Assembly (NCBI GenBank): GCA_003116875.1
Contig: BCKT01000002.1
Coordinates: 62,001-126,000, forward strand
Source of the DNA: Takashimella koratensis
Taxonomy: Eukaryota > Basidiomycota > Tremellomycetes > Trichosporonales > Tetragoniomycetaceae
Length of the DNA: 64,000 bases
Reading direction: 5' to 3'
Shown: positions 11,240 to 23,200 of the stretch, piece by piece
How positions within the stretch are numbered: the stretch's first letter is position 1
Layout: the number at the start of each line of letters is the position of its first letter
Made by a program: the position numbers and the translations under genes
The notes under the pieces: model-generated
The model's database searches: none
The model's input: only the letters and a program-made list of their open reading frames with translations
Told to the model about the DNA's origin: nothing

Positions 11240-12551
11240 TGGTGGCTCTGCTTCCGCTGATCCCCTCGGATCTTGCGGCAATTGTTCCAGGTCCTTAGCT
11301 TGGAGGCAAGACTTCTGCAGTACATCAGTACATAGCTGCTGTTCATCACATTCCACGCACGCTGCTTATCCGGCGTCGAGAGGTGCCGAATGACGATGAG
11401 GCTCTGATCGGCGACCCGGTAGGACTCCACGCACCCACGCACCCACGCACCACACCGGCTTGATGGCGATGGTGATGATGGACGTGATAGATGGACAGTA
11501 TTCTACCGCCGGACATCCGGGAGCCAGTTTCCTGCTGTTTCTCCTGTTTACTGCGCACCTTGGAACCTCGTTGCATCGCATGCCGATGGCGCATGGTAGG
11601 GAGGGAAGGGGTTTAGTATGGACCTGACACATTGACACACACTCCACTTGTTCCTCTGTCCGGTCTAGCGTCGTGTCTGACCATGGCTGTCCTGTCGTGG
11701 TGTTTCCCTCGTCGTGGGGTTGGGGACAAACGTGTGCTCTGGATGGAGTGTGGATGAGTGTGGCTATGACGCGGGCAGTACGACCAAGGCACCGTCCGGA
11801 CCTTGGTTGCATGGTCATTGCCGTGTACCTTGTGTGTAATTCATTCGTTCACTCGCTTCCGCCATCTCATAGCCGTAATCTTGTCAGCTTATTACCCCAC
11901 CTAAAACGTTGTTCCATCCTATTCTACCGTCAATCGTTATGCACGAAACACACGCACATGCTCTCGTATTCCTCTACAGCTACAGATGCAGATGCAGATA
12001 CTGCTTACTGCTGCTGCTGCCGCTGCTTACCCTCTCCGACCTTTTCTCCCAACCCCAACCCCAACCCAACCCGGCCTAGCCGCCATCGCCCTGGAGACAA
12101 TGGCAGAAATGCAGAAATCTAAATAAAACGTTTCGTCGTGATTCTATTCTAGCTTACGCACTTGCTCTTCAGTACTTCACCCGGGAACGCAGGCGAGCTT
12201 CACCTGTCCTCCTTCGCCTTGCCTCTGCTCCCCACCTCTCGAGTCCTCCGTACCTCGCCCATCCCATCGCCCACAACCTCGGTTCAACACCCGCACGTTG
12301 ACTACCAGTGCCTCTCTCCCTCCCTCTGACCTGCCCTACCTCCCCTACCTCCCCTACCTCTGCCTCCTCGCCCTCTTCTTCTGTTCCCTCCTCTCCTCCC
12401 TCTCCTCTCCTTACGCCCATCACACCCCCACTCCCATTTCACCGCATCACCTCGTCATGGTCGCACCAACGTCATAATCCCTCTTCCTCTGAGGTCATGG
12501 GGTGGAGACCACCGTTCACCCGAATCCCATCTGTTGGGCTTTGACGCAAGG

Positions 12552-12559
12552 TATATAAG
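12552..12559 (+). promoter_or_regulatory. TATA box of the NDSYGSG-repeat gene
   Basis: TATATAAG lies about 95 bp upstream of the ATG at 12653. A good TATA box is unusual among the genes here and fits an inducible or highly expressed gene. Confidence 0.6.
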
Positions 12560-12652
12560 AACCCCTCAGGCAGCGGCACGAGGTCGACTTCCCACGTACC
12601 TTTCCTCTTTCACCTATCGACCACACCTAAACCAACAAATCCAATAGCAAAC

Positions 12653-13905
12653 ATGGGTGTGAGTGTCTGCTTGTTGACTTGATCGCCTAGTGCACATCTC
12701 CACCTCCCTGTCTCCCTTATTCCCGACTCACCTACCTACCTACCTCCCAACGTCTTACCTCCTGGTGTCCCGTGGCATACTCATAGGCTACTGCTATACC
12801 TGCCCGTCTCAACAAGCCTTCATAGACGCTGATACCTCACAGCTCCTCGACAACGTTAAAGACAAGGCTCAGTCCGCCATGGACAAGATGGTGCGTACCG
12901 TACTTTGACCTCGACCCTCTCTCCCTCTTCCTATTCTTCGCAATGACTGACTCGACATCTCCTCTCCCGTTCCTCCATCTACCTCTTCCTTTACCTCCAC
13001 CTCCTCCATCTACCTCTACCTTTACCTCCACCTCTGCTCCATCCGTACCTTCTCCCTTCTATCCGTTACCTGCACCTTACCCACTTCCACTCCACCCCTT
13101 CCCACCACAGGGCGGCAACAACAACAACAACCAGAACGACTCTTACGGTTCCGGCAACGACTCGTACGGGTCTGGCAACCAAGGTTCCGGCGGCTTCGGT
13201 TCGTCGGGTAACGACTCTTACGGTTCCTCGGGGCAGGACACCTTTGGGTCCGGCAACCAAGGTGGCGGACTCGGCAGCGGTGGTGGCCAGGGCGGTTTCG
13301 GCGGTTCGGGTAACACCGACAGCTACGGCTCTGGCGGCGACTCGTACGGCTCTGGTAACCAGGGCGGTATGGGCGGTGGGATGGGCGGAGGTATGGGTGG
13401 TGGACACCACCACCACCGCCAGGACGACGCCGGTGGGATGGGCGGAATGGGCGGCCAGAGTGGGCTCAGTGGCCAGCAAGGCGGCTTCGGCGGCCAGAGC
13501 GGCCAGCAGTTCGGCTCGGGTGGTGAGTTTCTAAACCACACTTCAGACACCTCAACCTTCCCCTCACCTCTCAACACTCGTCCTCCTCCACCTCCCCCNN
13601 NNNNNNNNNNNNNNNNNNNNNNNNNNNNNNNNNNNNNNNNNNNNNNNNNNNNNNNNNNNNNNNNCCCCCCCCCCCCCTTTTCTACCGGCACTCGTCACGC
13701 GCGTTGCATTGCTGACCCCACCGCAGACTCGGACTACAACACGTCCCCGCAGCAGGGCTTCAACACGCTCGACTCGTCCAACCAGGGCGGTTTCGGCGGC
13801 CAGGGCCAGGGCGGCCTCGACAACTGGGGTATGGGCGGTGGGATGGGCGGCGGTATGGGTCGCCAGGGCGGACAAGGCGGTCAGGGTTTCAGCAGCGACT
13901 ACTAG
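12653..13905 (+). CDS. Gly-rich disordered protein with NDSYGSG repeats (hydrophilin/dehydrin-like)
   Basis: Predicted splicing gives a two-codon first exon (ATGGGT), a 48-base second exon (12843-12890) encoding LLDNVKDKAQSAMDKM, a large exon from 13111 to about 13522, and a last exon from 13727 ending GQGFSSDY, TAG. The short second exon should form an amphipathic helix. The rest is Gly, Asn, Ser, Tyr and Gln rich: NDSYGSG, SDSYGSG-like and DSYGSSGQ units, then GGMGGGMGG, a HHHHRQDD patch and GQGGFGGQ units. High glycine and hydrophilicity with a TATA promoter resemble fungal stress hydrophilins or dehydrin-like proteins (inference). The intron between the last two exons contains an assembly gap, so hidden coding sequence there cannot be excluded. 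About 210 residues. No enzyme domain. Confidence 0.7.
13599..13664. other. Assembly gap (66 N) flanked by poly-C
   Basis: Run of N bordered on both sides by C runs, inside the last intron of the NDSYGSG-repeat gene. The gap probably reflects a long poly-C homopolymer. Confidence 0.9.
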
Positions 13906-14318
13906 GCGTCTTCCAAACCCGGACTAGGCGACTGACCCCCCGCCCGCCCGCGTCATGACGACCTCGCCGCCTTCGCCAAAGTCCCAAAGTGCTCTAGTTC
14001 CGTACCTCGCTTGATGAGTTTGAAGACGTGACGAAAAGGAAAAGAAAAAATATCTTGTACGAGAGTGAAGTGAAGGAATAAACGAGACGAAAGATATAGG
14101 CCAGAAGGAGAAAGATTTGATTCACGCAAGTCTGCGTCGAGATGGATTGGTTGAAAACTCCCGCTGCAGAGGTGGCATGATACAAGTGATATCGTGTACC
14201 ATGATAAACTGGCACTGACACTGACCCCTCGTGGAATTGATACCTGACCAAGTCGTTGACCTCGACCCCCTTCTCGACGTCTCCGTTGACCCACCTCCTG
14301 TGTCGTCCGACCCCGCCC

Positions 14319-14513
14319 TCAGTCTGACTCTATCCGACCCGCAGCCTCTTTCTCCGCGTGCAGTTCATGGTATATGTGAAGTTTGTGTCGTTCTCTCACC
14401 CACAACAGTACGAAACATACGACCAAGACGGATAGAAGTCCTATTGCGGCTGTGATCGTCAGCTCCGGCGCCAACTCCAACACGTTCAACCTAGCGGCCA
14501 ACACACTCTTCAT
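14319..14513 (-). CDS. Possible last exon or small membrane protein
   Basis: A 64-codon frame with one strong membrane segment (TITAAIGLLSVLVVCFVLLW) followed by a charged cytosolic-type tail (RERHKLHIYHELHAEKEAAG) ends at a TGA (14319-14321). The composition looks coded and not random. Upstream on the same strand, 14520-14750 is open in the same frame but a TGA separates the two; a 39-nt intron starting GTAATA could join them, but it has no CTGAC branch site. I do not recognise the protein. It may be a real short transmembrane protein or chance. Confidence 0.35.
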   Translation of the reverse strand: MKSVLAARLNVLELAPELTITAAIGLLSVLVVCFVLLWVRERHKLHIYHELHAEKEAAGRIESD

Positions 14514-14750
14514 ATACCCTCACAACTCTGGTCTACCAGGTATTACCTCCCTGGCGCGATCCACCACGACGGCCACATTGAGCTTACCATAGTAGCAATA
14601 CGTTGAGACTTGGGAACAACTCGACGAGAGACTCGAGTCGTCGCGTTTCGTAAACGCGATCGCCAGCGCGTCGACGAGTACGTTTCCCCGCTGGATGACA
14701 GGAAGGGGAGAAGGGGAATGAAACATGAGTCGTAACACCGAGCTCGGCAA

Positions 14751-16698
14751 TGTCAGTGTTCGAAAGGGTTTGAAAGCGGGTGAAATGTGAGCAGGTAAGA
14801 TAGTTCAGGCAGGTAGGAGGACAAGCAAGGCAAGCGAGATAAAGACAATTCAAGATAAGAAAGGACGAGTGGGGGATTTGAAACGCACAAGGACAGTCTG
14901 AAAGGAACGGTGTACACTCTCTCGCTCCACTTTTTGTTATCCTTTGACGACCGCCGACCGCATCAACATGTCCCATTGCCCCGGCAGAGCAATCATGATA
15001 GTAGTTGAGTCGAGCAGGTGATATCTAGGTCAGTGCGTGCTGGCCGCCTTGTGGCAGAGCGCGCTCAATGCGCTCCCAGCCAACATTGGCCGTGACCACC
15101 ATTGGCCGTGACCACCATTCAGCGTTACACAAAGTCTATCAAGAGTGGCAGGGGAGTCGACGGGCGAGGAGGGCGTGAGGCACACGACGAGATCCAAAGG
15201 TGTCTTGGCTTGAACTGAATAACAAGTGGAAAGGATTCGAAGGGGGAGTGCGCCATCTTGCGCGCTTCATGTGCGTGGTTGGAGATAATCGCCAACACGC
15301 TTGATACGCGCTCGTTTTGAAACAAGCTTCCCGCGAGATCTGAACAGAGTGTGGCGGATTGCAAACGAACGGATGGATGAGATCTGGATCTGACTCTGAC
15401 TCTGGCTCTGGGCCTCAAGGGGCGCAGTGAATGATCAAGCATTCTAGGGAGGGGTCGAAAGGGAACGTTTACACAGTAGCAGAACCGACCGCGATATCGG
15501 CCACGACTGCGGCGAGAAGATGAACTGCAAGATAGAGGATCAAGATAGAATACCGATGGCCGAAGGGGATGAGCCCTTCAACGGTGGTACTGTCTGTATC
15601 TTGAGCCTGAGGTGTAGCCCGACGGTGTGGCTTTGGCGGGCGGTTGTAGGTGGTCGGATCCTAAACCGGACCTTGTGCCAGAGCCCGAGGGCACGGCGTT
15701 CTCGGCCTGTGGCTTGGAAAAGGACAGTCGGAGGATTGAAGAGGTGGGCAGAGGTCCGATCGGGTATGGGCGGCGGGTCGGGACGGGGGTTGGGGGCAGA
15801 AGCAGAACCAGGAAGCCAAAAAGACAGCAATAGAGAAAAGATGATGATAGACCCTGAAAGGATGCCTCGATTGGGTCGCCAGCCAGTAGAGAATGACGCA
15901 TAGGGTAAAGGGTAGGTGGAATACAAAAAGATTCCTAATCCCATTCCCATGCCTTTGGGAAATGAACCTAGCAAAGGGGTATACAAAATACAAATGGGTT
16001 TTAATCAATCCCTCTGATGGGGATTAGAATCGAAATCAACAACTCGGCCTCGGGGAGAGAAAGAGAGAAAGAGAGACCGCGGCCAGGTGGTCAGCCGTCG
16101 ACGTATTCAGCCGACCTGGTACGTAGTCGCAGAGTGAGTGAGGGTCTACGTCGCGTGGGGTAGTCTGGGGAGGGGATGGAAATGTTGGTCATTGGTCACC
16201 CACTACGTCTCTCACTCTCCCTCCTTTGAAACACGCCCATCCCATCATCCCATCCTTCCCCACCATCACCTTCCCGCTCCCGCTCACCCACCCGGCACCC
16301 CCGTTGCTCTCACTCTACACAGCAGCTGTTACCTCTGTCCAGCTTGTACCCTACACCTTGCTCCCTTGGCCACCGCCACCACCACCTCGCCTTTCACTCA
16401 AAGGCTCATCCACCACTCCTTCATCCACGCAACAGGCAGCGAGCACCGCATACGTGAGTACCCACCCTACCTTCCCGTCCACAGCCAAGGCTGCCAGGTC
16501 CACCACCGCCCCACTATTTATAAATTCCTACCCCTGCCCCTGCTCCTTTCCCCTTTGCCCTTCCTCCACTCCCCCCGTCCCCTCCTTCTCCCCCTCGACC
16601 CCTTTCCTTTCCACTCTCGCTCACTTTCACTTACACCCACAAAGCGACCCAGTGACCGTGACCGTGACCTCACCCGGTCTCGCCCTCGCTCTCGACAG
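14751..16698. other. Intergenic region upstream of the acyl-CoA synthetase gene
   Basis: No credible gene found. A short direct repeat (TTGGCCGTGACCACCA) occurs twice at about 15088-15120. From about 16.2 kb the strand becomes strongly CT- and CAC-rich, as is common in promoters of highly expressed fungal genes. Confidence 0.45.
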
Positions 16699-16705
16699 TA
16701 TATAT
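16699..16705 (+). promoter_or_regulatory. TATA box of the acyl-CoA synthetase gene
   Basis: TATATAT about 85 bp upstream of the ATG at 16790, following a CT-rich tract. Confidence 0.55.
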
Positions 16706-16789
16706 CAGCCCCTGTTCGCCCGTTAACCCGACATCGCCGCCCACCCCGCTCTCTTTACTTACCCACCGACCCCACCCCACCCCACCACC

Positions 16790-19222
16790 ATGGCGCCCCG
16801 AAAGCACAACGAGTCGGCCTCGTGGGAGGTCGACGCTGACAAGCCCAAGCCAGAGGGCGAGACCCGCATCCGACGGAGCTACTGCGTCAAAGAGCTCACC
16901 GAGCGTGAGTACCGTGCATTCTAGCCTGCATTCCCCGATAACCCCTCGCCCCGCCGCGCGTCGCTGGTCCAGTGACCCGGGTATTATTCCCCATTTGCCA
17001 CCCGGTCTCAGTCACACCCACTGAATCACGCTGACGTCCACAGGACCCGCACCTGGCGTCGACACGGTGCACGATGTCATGCTTTACGCGGCCAAGTCGC
17101 ACGGCAAGAAAGAGGGTTTCGGTAACCGGGATGTCGACCGTATCATCGAGGAGGAGAAAGAAGTCACCAAGATGGTCGGAGGCAAAGAGGAGAAGACGAA
17201 GAAGAAGTGGAGCTACTTCAAGATGAAGCCCCTCGACTGGCTATCGTACGAGCAGATGCTCCAACGCACCAAAGAGGTCGGTTCAGGTCTCCGCCAGCTC
17301 GGCGTCGGTGGCGAGGGCGAGACATTCTTCAACATCTACGCCATGACCTCGTGAGTACTTCCTTTAGTCCAGCCACTGACTCTAGGCGTAACTGGATGCT
17401 CATGGCCCACGCGTCGGCATTCGTTGGCGTCCCCATCTGTACCGCATACGATTCGCTCGGCCCCGACGGTCTCGCCCACTCGCTCAACGAGACCGAGGTC
17501 CGTGCCATGTTCACCAACGCCGACCTCCTCGGCACCCTCGCCAAGATCATCTCCAAGACACCCACTGTCAAGACGGTCGTGTACGACGGCCAGGCCGACG
17601 ACTCGGTCCTTGAGAAACTCAAGGCCGCCAAGGAGGGGATCAAGGTCATTCACATCGACGAGGTCATCAAGCTCGGCCAGGAGCACCCGTCCGAGGCGAC
17701 CCCGGGCAAGGCAGAGGACGTCTACTGCTGCATGTACACGAGTGGATCCAGTGAGTAGCTCGCCAGGGACTAGCTGACAGGTAGCCGGTACCCCCAAGGG
17801 TGTCCTCCTCACCCACCGCAACGTGACCGCAGCCAGTGAGTGACTGGATCGAGCACAGCTGACAACAGTCGGATCCGTTTGGAACCTGCTTTACGAGTAC
17901 CTCACCCCCAAGGACACTTACCTCGCTTTCCTCCCTCTCGCCCACATTCTCGAATTTGTCGTCGAAATGTCCTTTGTCTTTGCCGGTCTCCCGATCGCCT
18001 ACGGTCGTGTCAAGACTCTCACCGACGCCAACGTTCGCGAGTGCGCCAGCGACATCAAGGAGGCTCGCCCCGTGAGTACATTGGTTGGATTCCGCTGACA
18101 GGAAGAGTATCATGGTCGGCGTGCCCGCGGTCTGGGAGCTCATCCGCAAGGGTATCTCCTCCCGTGTCGAGTCTTCGGGCACCGTGAAGAAGTCGGTGTT
18201 CAACGCCGCGTTCAAGATCAAGGAAACGGCGCAGGCGTTCGGTATCCCCCTCCTCAGCGGTGTCGCCGACGCCGTCGTCTTTAACCAGGTCAGGGCGCAG
18301 ACCGGTGGTCGTCTCAAGATCATGTTCAACGGTGGCGGTGCCGTTTCCAAGTCGACGCAGCACTTCTTGAACACGGCTTTGGTCACCATGATCCAAGGTG
18401 AGTAGATGCTTTGTTCTTCACTGACAACAGGCTATGGTCTTACGGAGAGCACGGCGATGGCGTGCATCCTCAACCCGGGCTGGATGCAGTACGGCTGTGT
18501 CGGTGGACCGGTCCCCGCTGCCGAGATCAAACTCGTCGACGCCAAGGAGGCCGGCTACTTCAGCACCAACAACCCTCCGCAGGGTGAGATCTTCGTCCGT
18601 GGTCCAGCCATCTTCAAGGGCTACTACAAGCGCTCCGACCTCGACAAAGAGTCCTTCACCGAGGACGGTTGGTTCAAGACTGGTGATGTCGGACAGTGGA
18701 ACAAGGACGGTACCTTGTCCATCATCGACCGACTCAAGAACCTCGTCAAGCTCCAGAGCGGTGAATACATTGCGATCGAGCACCTGGAATCCATTTACAA
18801 ATCTTGCCCCTTCGTCGCCAACGGTGCCGTTATCGCCAACCAGGACCACACGAACCCGGCCATGGTCGTCGTCGCTCACCCGCAAAACCTCCCAGCCTTC
18901 GCGAAGAAAAACGGGCTCGGCAACGGTGAAGACCTCGAGGAGCTCTGCAAGGATGAGAAGGTCGTCGATGCCGTTCTCAAGGAGATGAACGCGACCGGGA
19001 AGAAGCAGGGTCTCAAGGGGATGGAACTGCTCGAGGCGGTCATCCTCACCGCGGACGAGTGGACCCCGGAGAGCGGTCACCTCACCGCTGCGCAGAGTGG
19101 GTTTGGATTTGGGCTAGGGACTAGCAAATGAATGAAGAATGGACGCTGACGAGGTCACAGAGCTCCAACGTAAGACGATTGAAAAGTCGTACGAGGACCA
19201 AATCAAGGTGGTTTACCCTTGA
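16790..19222 (+). CDS. FAA1: Long-chain fatty acid--CoA ligase (Faa1/Faa4-type)
   Basis: Activates long-chain fatty acids to acyl-CoA using ATP, for lipid synthesis, uptake and beta-oxidation. Start MAPRKHNESASWEVDADKPK. Then PGVDTVHDVMLYAAKSHGKK, KMKPLDWLSYEQM, FNIYAMTSRNWMLMAHAS, the P-loop-like AMP-binding motif YTSGSSGTPKGVLLTHRNV (joined across an intron), YLAFLPLAHILEFVVE, IMVGVPAVWELIRKGI, LKIMFNGGGAVS, the adenylate-binding GYGLTESTAMACIL, and the fatty-acyl signature DGWFKTGDVGQWNKDG with IIDRLKNLVKLQSGEYIAIE. The last exon after the short intron near 19106-19160 gives LQRKTIEKSYEDQIKVVYP, TGA at 19220-19222. About seven introns, one of them exactly 33 nt (18398-18430). About 685 residues, full length for the family. 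No peroxisomal targeting tripeptide at the C-terminus. The symbol is by family; paralogue not resolved. Confidence 0.93.
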
Positions 19223-19509
19223 TCCTCGTCGACCTACGTCTGGACAGTTCAATCTCACTTTGGTCGCGCTCGGTAGTGAAATATGAGGGATTTGGTCGAA
19301 ACGAGTTCAGAAGACAACGAGTCCAGAAGATGGACGACGGTATGGGAAAACACGAATACGATCAAAAAAAAGAAGAAAATACAAGAAAATACCAAATATC
19401 AAATGTCGAGAGAGAGTCTCAGCAGTACAAACAAGACCCAAATCCGAGCCCGAGTCCTGAGTCCTGTGTCCTGTCTCTTATCATTCCATCGTACCGAGTC
19501 TACACAGTA

Positions 19510-19526
19510 CCCCCCCCCCCCCCCCC
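19510..19526. repeat. Poly-C homopolymer (17 bases)
   Basis: Uninterrupted C run downstream of the acyl-CoA synthetase gene. Confidence 0.8.
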
Positions 19527-19750
19527 TTTGTTCACCTTTATCAACTTTGATCTAACTTCAACTTCCATCAAGGCTCCAAGTCTTTGTGGTATATCACCCC
19601 TCGCACCTCTCATTTGTGTCCGTTTTCCACTCTTTTCTTTCTCTTCCATCCTTACCTATAGTTAGTAGTCTCGACTGTGACTGTGCGTAGTTGAAGCAAG
19701 TTCAATGTAACATCATGCCAATGACTGGAGGTGACGTGTATCTTTCCCCC

Positions 19751-19751
19751 A

Positions 19752-19822
<71 letters not shown>
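19751..19822. repeat. CA dinucleotide microsatellite (about 35 units)
   Basis: Nearly perfect CA repeat with one CATAC interruption near its left end, about 400 bp upstream of the meiotic helicase start. Confidence 0.9.
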
Positions 19823-19824
<2 letters not shown>

Positions 19825-20222
19825 CCTTTGGCGGTGATCGGCACCTTCCTTCTCCCTCGTCGACTCTCCTCATCTCTTCATCTCTTCATCCCATCTCCCC
19901 TCATCCTCATCCCTCACCTCCTTCTCACCTCTTACACATCAACCCTCGGCAGACTCAGACTCACCCGCTCACTCACTGCTCACTATCTCGACGTCAGCTC
20001 ATATTCTCCACTCGCTCTTCCGGCCCTTGTTCCAGCCCCCACCTGGTCCCACCTTCCTCGCCCTCTCCCTCTCTCCTCTCCTCTCGTCTTCGCCACCTCC
20101 CTGCTCTACTCCTCCTCTCCTCTGCCCTCATATACACCTGCCCCCTACTTCCCTCCTCCCTCCTCCCTCACCCCTCCTCACCCTTCTTCAAGCCTTCGCT
20201 AACCCGGGTCCTACCGCCCGCC

Positions 20223-23200
20223 ATGAAAGACGACCTCACCGACATCTTCGCGACCTTCCAGCCGGTCCCCCATGCCCAACCTCACCCTTACCCTCAACCT
20301 CAATCCCAGGCCCAATCCCAGTTCGCCAACTCCTTCTTCGGGACCCAAGACCTCGGGGCATGGGGACAGCCTCCGACTGGGTTCAGTAATCCTTCTAATT
20401 CCTTCGGATCCCTCGGGAACGCGTCTACTTCGTTTGAATTTGCGTCCAACTCTTTTGCTAGCGGGGTGAACGGATTCTCCACGCCACATGGGTTCGGAAG
20501 TGCTCCCAATGCCTTTGGTAGGTGTTGCTCGTCTGCTTCTCTTTCCCTTCCCTGCCCTTGCCACCTCCCTCCCCGCCTTGCCCTTCTCTGGATCAAGCTG
20601 AGAATCACCAGAATTCTCCTCGCCCCTCCCTCTGCCGACTCGACAGACCCGAAGCTCCCTCCTTCCCCCGGCGTCAGGGCACTTAACATTCGGCGAACCT
20701 GATCCTTGGCTCTCGACTTCGCTCCCACCTTCGAGTCCACTCGACCATGTCGCCCAAGCCCAATTCGATCTCTCAGGCAGTTACGAACCTACGCCTCCTT
20801 CCCACTATCTCAACCCCAACCACCACGGTCCATCCAATACACTCAGCTCGGTGCCCACTCAGCACGACCACGCGTCCACTCAATCCGATGTGCCCCGTCG
20901 CGAACCATCACGTCCTCAACCGCCTCTCACGGCTGTTGAGATGCTCGAGCAACAAGCAGAGGCGCTGAATCCGCTAGGACGGACGAGCAGTGGGAATAGC
21001 GATTGGGGGGATATGAACGACGATGCACTGGCGGAGGCTGGAGCGTTAGCTGATAGCGCCCAGCAGACGTATGGGACGCAGCAGGATTCTTTCCCTCCTC
21101 CTCCTCCTCATGACAACAATCATCTTCCTCCTGGTCGCCCACTGGTCGAGCCTGCAACTCGACAAACGCGACCTCCCAGTTTCCCTCAGTCCCAACCTCG
21201 GGCCAGCCCGCATATTCGAGGTGCCACCGATTCTGCAATTCGCAATGGACACGGGGTGGAGCTCATCAGTACCAGGGTTCTTGGTGAGTTCTTTGCTGGG
21301 GCCAAGCTGACAACAGGCGATAAAGAACGCCAGATGTTCCCTTTCGAAACTTTCAACGCCGTCCAGAGCACCGTGTACCCGACCGCGTACGAGAGCGACG
21401 ACAACATGGTGGTTTCGGCACCTACGGGATCCGGGAAGACGACCATCTTCGAGCTCGCCTTCCTTCGTATGCTCAGCTACCGGTCAACCTACTCGCGGCC
21501 GCTCGCAATTTACATGGCGCCGACCAAGGTGAGAGTGAGTCTGACTTTGCTGACACCCAGGCACTCTGTACCGAGCGCCTCAAGGACTGGCAGAATCGGA
21601 TGATTCTGGATATCACATGTGGGTGACGCGACGAACCCGGCTGACACACAGGTGTCGAGCTCACAGGGGATACGGACAGCTCCAAGGTCATCGAAAAGCT
21701 CCCTGAGATTGACATGATCATTACTACGGTGGGTTCAATCCTGGTCTGAGCTAACTGTAACTGCAGCCTGAGAAATGGGACTCGGTTACGCGTCGGTCTC
21801 GGTTGGGCGCCAAGTTTCTCGACCGCCTCGCCCTGTTGATGATTGACGAGGTTCATATTCTTCGAGAGACGCGAGGGGCGACATTGGAAGTGGTGGTATC
21901 GAGGATGAAAGCGAGGGGTGATCACGTTCGGTTCATCGCGCTGAGTGCTTCGGTGGGTCGGTGTGTGGATCAAGCTGACTTCAGGTACCGAACATTGAAG
22001 ACGTCGCGAGATGGCTCGGCGGCATGTCGGCTGAGCTCGAGGCGCACACTATTGAGACGATGCCAATGGCCAAAGTGTTCAAGGTGGGTGGTTTGGGAGG
22101 TAGAGCTGACAGTAGTTTGGAGAAGAGTTCCGGCCGGTTCCTCTCAAGCGAGAGGTGTTTGGCTTCGATGGTGGACCAAACGAATTCACCTTGGGACCGA
22201 GGCTGGACAAAGAAGTGTTTCGCCTCCTCTACATGTACAGCAGTGGAAGGCCTGTCCTGGTTTTCTGTCCGACTCGCAAAGGTGAGTCAAGGCGCAATGT
22301 GTGCTGATTCAAAGCTTGTCAAACGACCGCCGATATAGTCGCCAAAGAGTACCAGGCTGCGATGGAAAGTGGTCGTCCTCTTCCCTGGAACCCAAGCCAC
22401 AAGTAGGTCGGTGTGCAGAATTCGCTGACATCCAGCGAAAAGCTTTCTCTGCAAGATAGCAAGATCGCCGAGCTCACGAACTTTGGGATCGCCGTACATC
22501 ATGCGGGTCTGGAATTCATCGATCGCAGGATGATCGAAGATGCGTTCAAGGCGTCAAAACTCCATTTGATTGTCTCTACTTCGGTAAGAGTATGGGTCTA
22601 TGGCGCTGATGGTAGACACTTGCGGTTGGAGTCAATCTCCCAGCTCATCTGGTGGTCATCAAGGGGACGAGCACATGGCAAGGTGCAAGCACCGGGTTCA
22701 GAGAGTACTCTGATATTGACATTCAGGTGGGTAATGTCTGGACATCGCTGAGATGTAGCAAATGATGGGACGAGCGGGTCGTCCTCAATTCGATACTTCG
22801 GGGACCGTGGTAGTCATGTGTGATCGGGCAAAGGTTAACAAGGTGAGCAATAGGGGTATTCGAGCTGACATTAGTACCGCGGTCTCGTGAACTCGTCAAC
22901 CACGCTGGAAAGCTCTCTGTGAGTGTGCCTTGTTATCGTGCTAACGGCAGTCACGAAAATCTTACAGAGCGTAGGTTGGAGTGGCGACCCACCTGACCCA
23001 TAGATATCAACAGCGAGATCGGTCTTCAAACCATCACCGACCTAAGATCCGCTCAAGATTGGCTTAAAAGGTGAGACACGAATGAGCTACGCTAACCTCA
23101 GTTCATTCCTCTACATCCGGATCCAACAGAATCCCAAGTACTACGCTATCACCGCCTCTCGTGACCGTGGCAAGTCATGGCAAGAGTGGCTTGAACATTT

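Larger units (their letters stand above)
10436..12550. other. 2.1-kb intergenic region without a recognisable gene
   Basis: Long stretch with only short, frame-inconsistent ORFs. It holds purine-rich DNA (10.67-10.95 kb, including a GA repeat at 10832-10849), a 25-base poly-C run at 11215-11239, CACGCACC repeats near 11430-11450, and CT-rich DNA leading to the promoter of the next gene. An unseen non-coding RNA cannot be excluded. Confidence 0.5.
19223..20222. other. Intergenic region with poly-C and CA repeats
   Basis: One-kb spacer between two same-strand genes. It carries a 17-base C run (19510-19526), a long CA microsatellite (19751-19822) and then a CT-rich tract to the helicase start. 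The open frame across the CA repeat and CT tract is a low-complexity artefact. Confidence 0.55.

Noticed and set aside
13066..13875. Minus-strand and alternative-frame ORFs opposite the NDSYGSG gene
   Set aside because: Low-complexity shadows; two of them cross the N gap.
19731..20702. Long open frame beginning in the CA repeat and running into the MER3 first exon
   Set aside because: Its front half is translated CA and CT repeats; the helicase start at 20223 and later exons explain the coding part.
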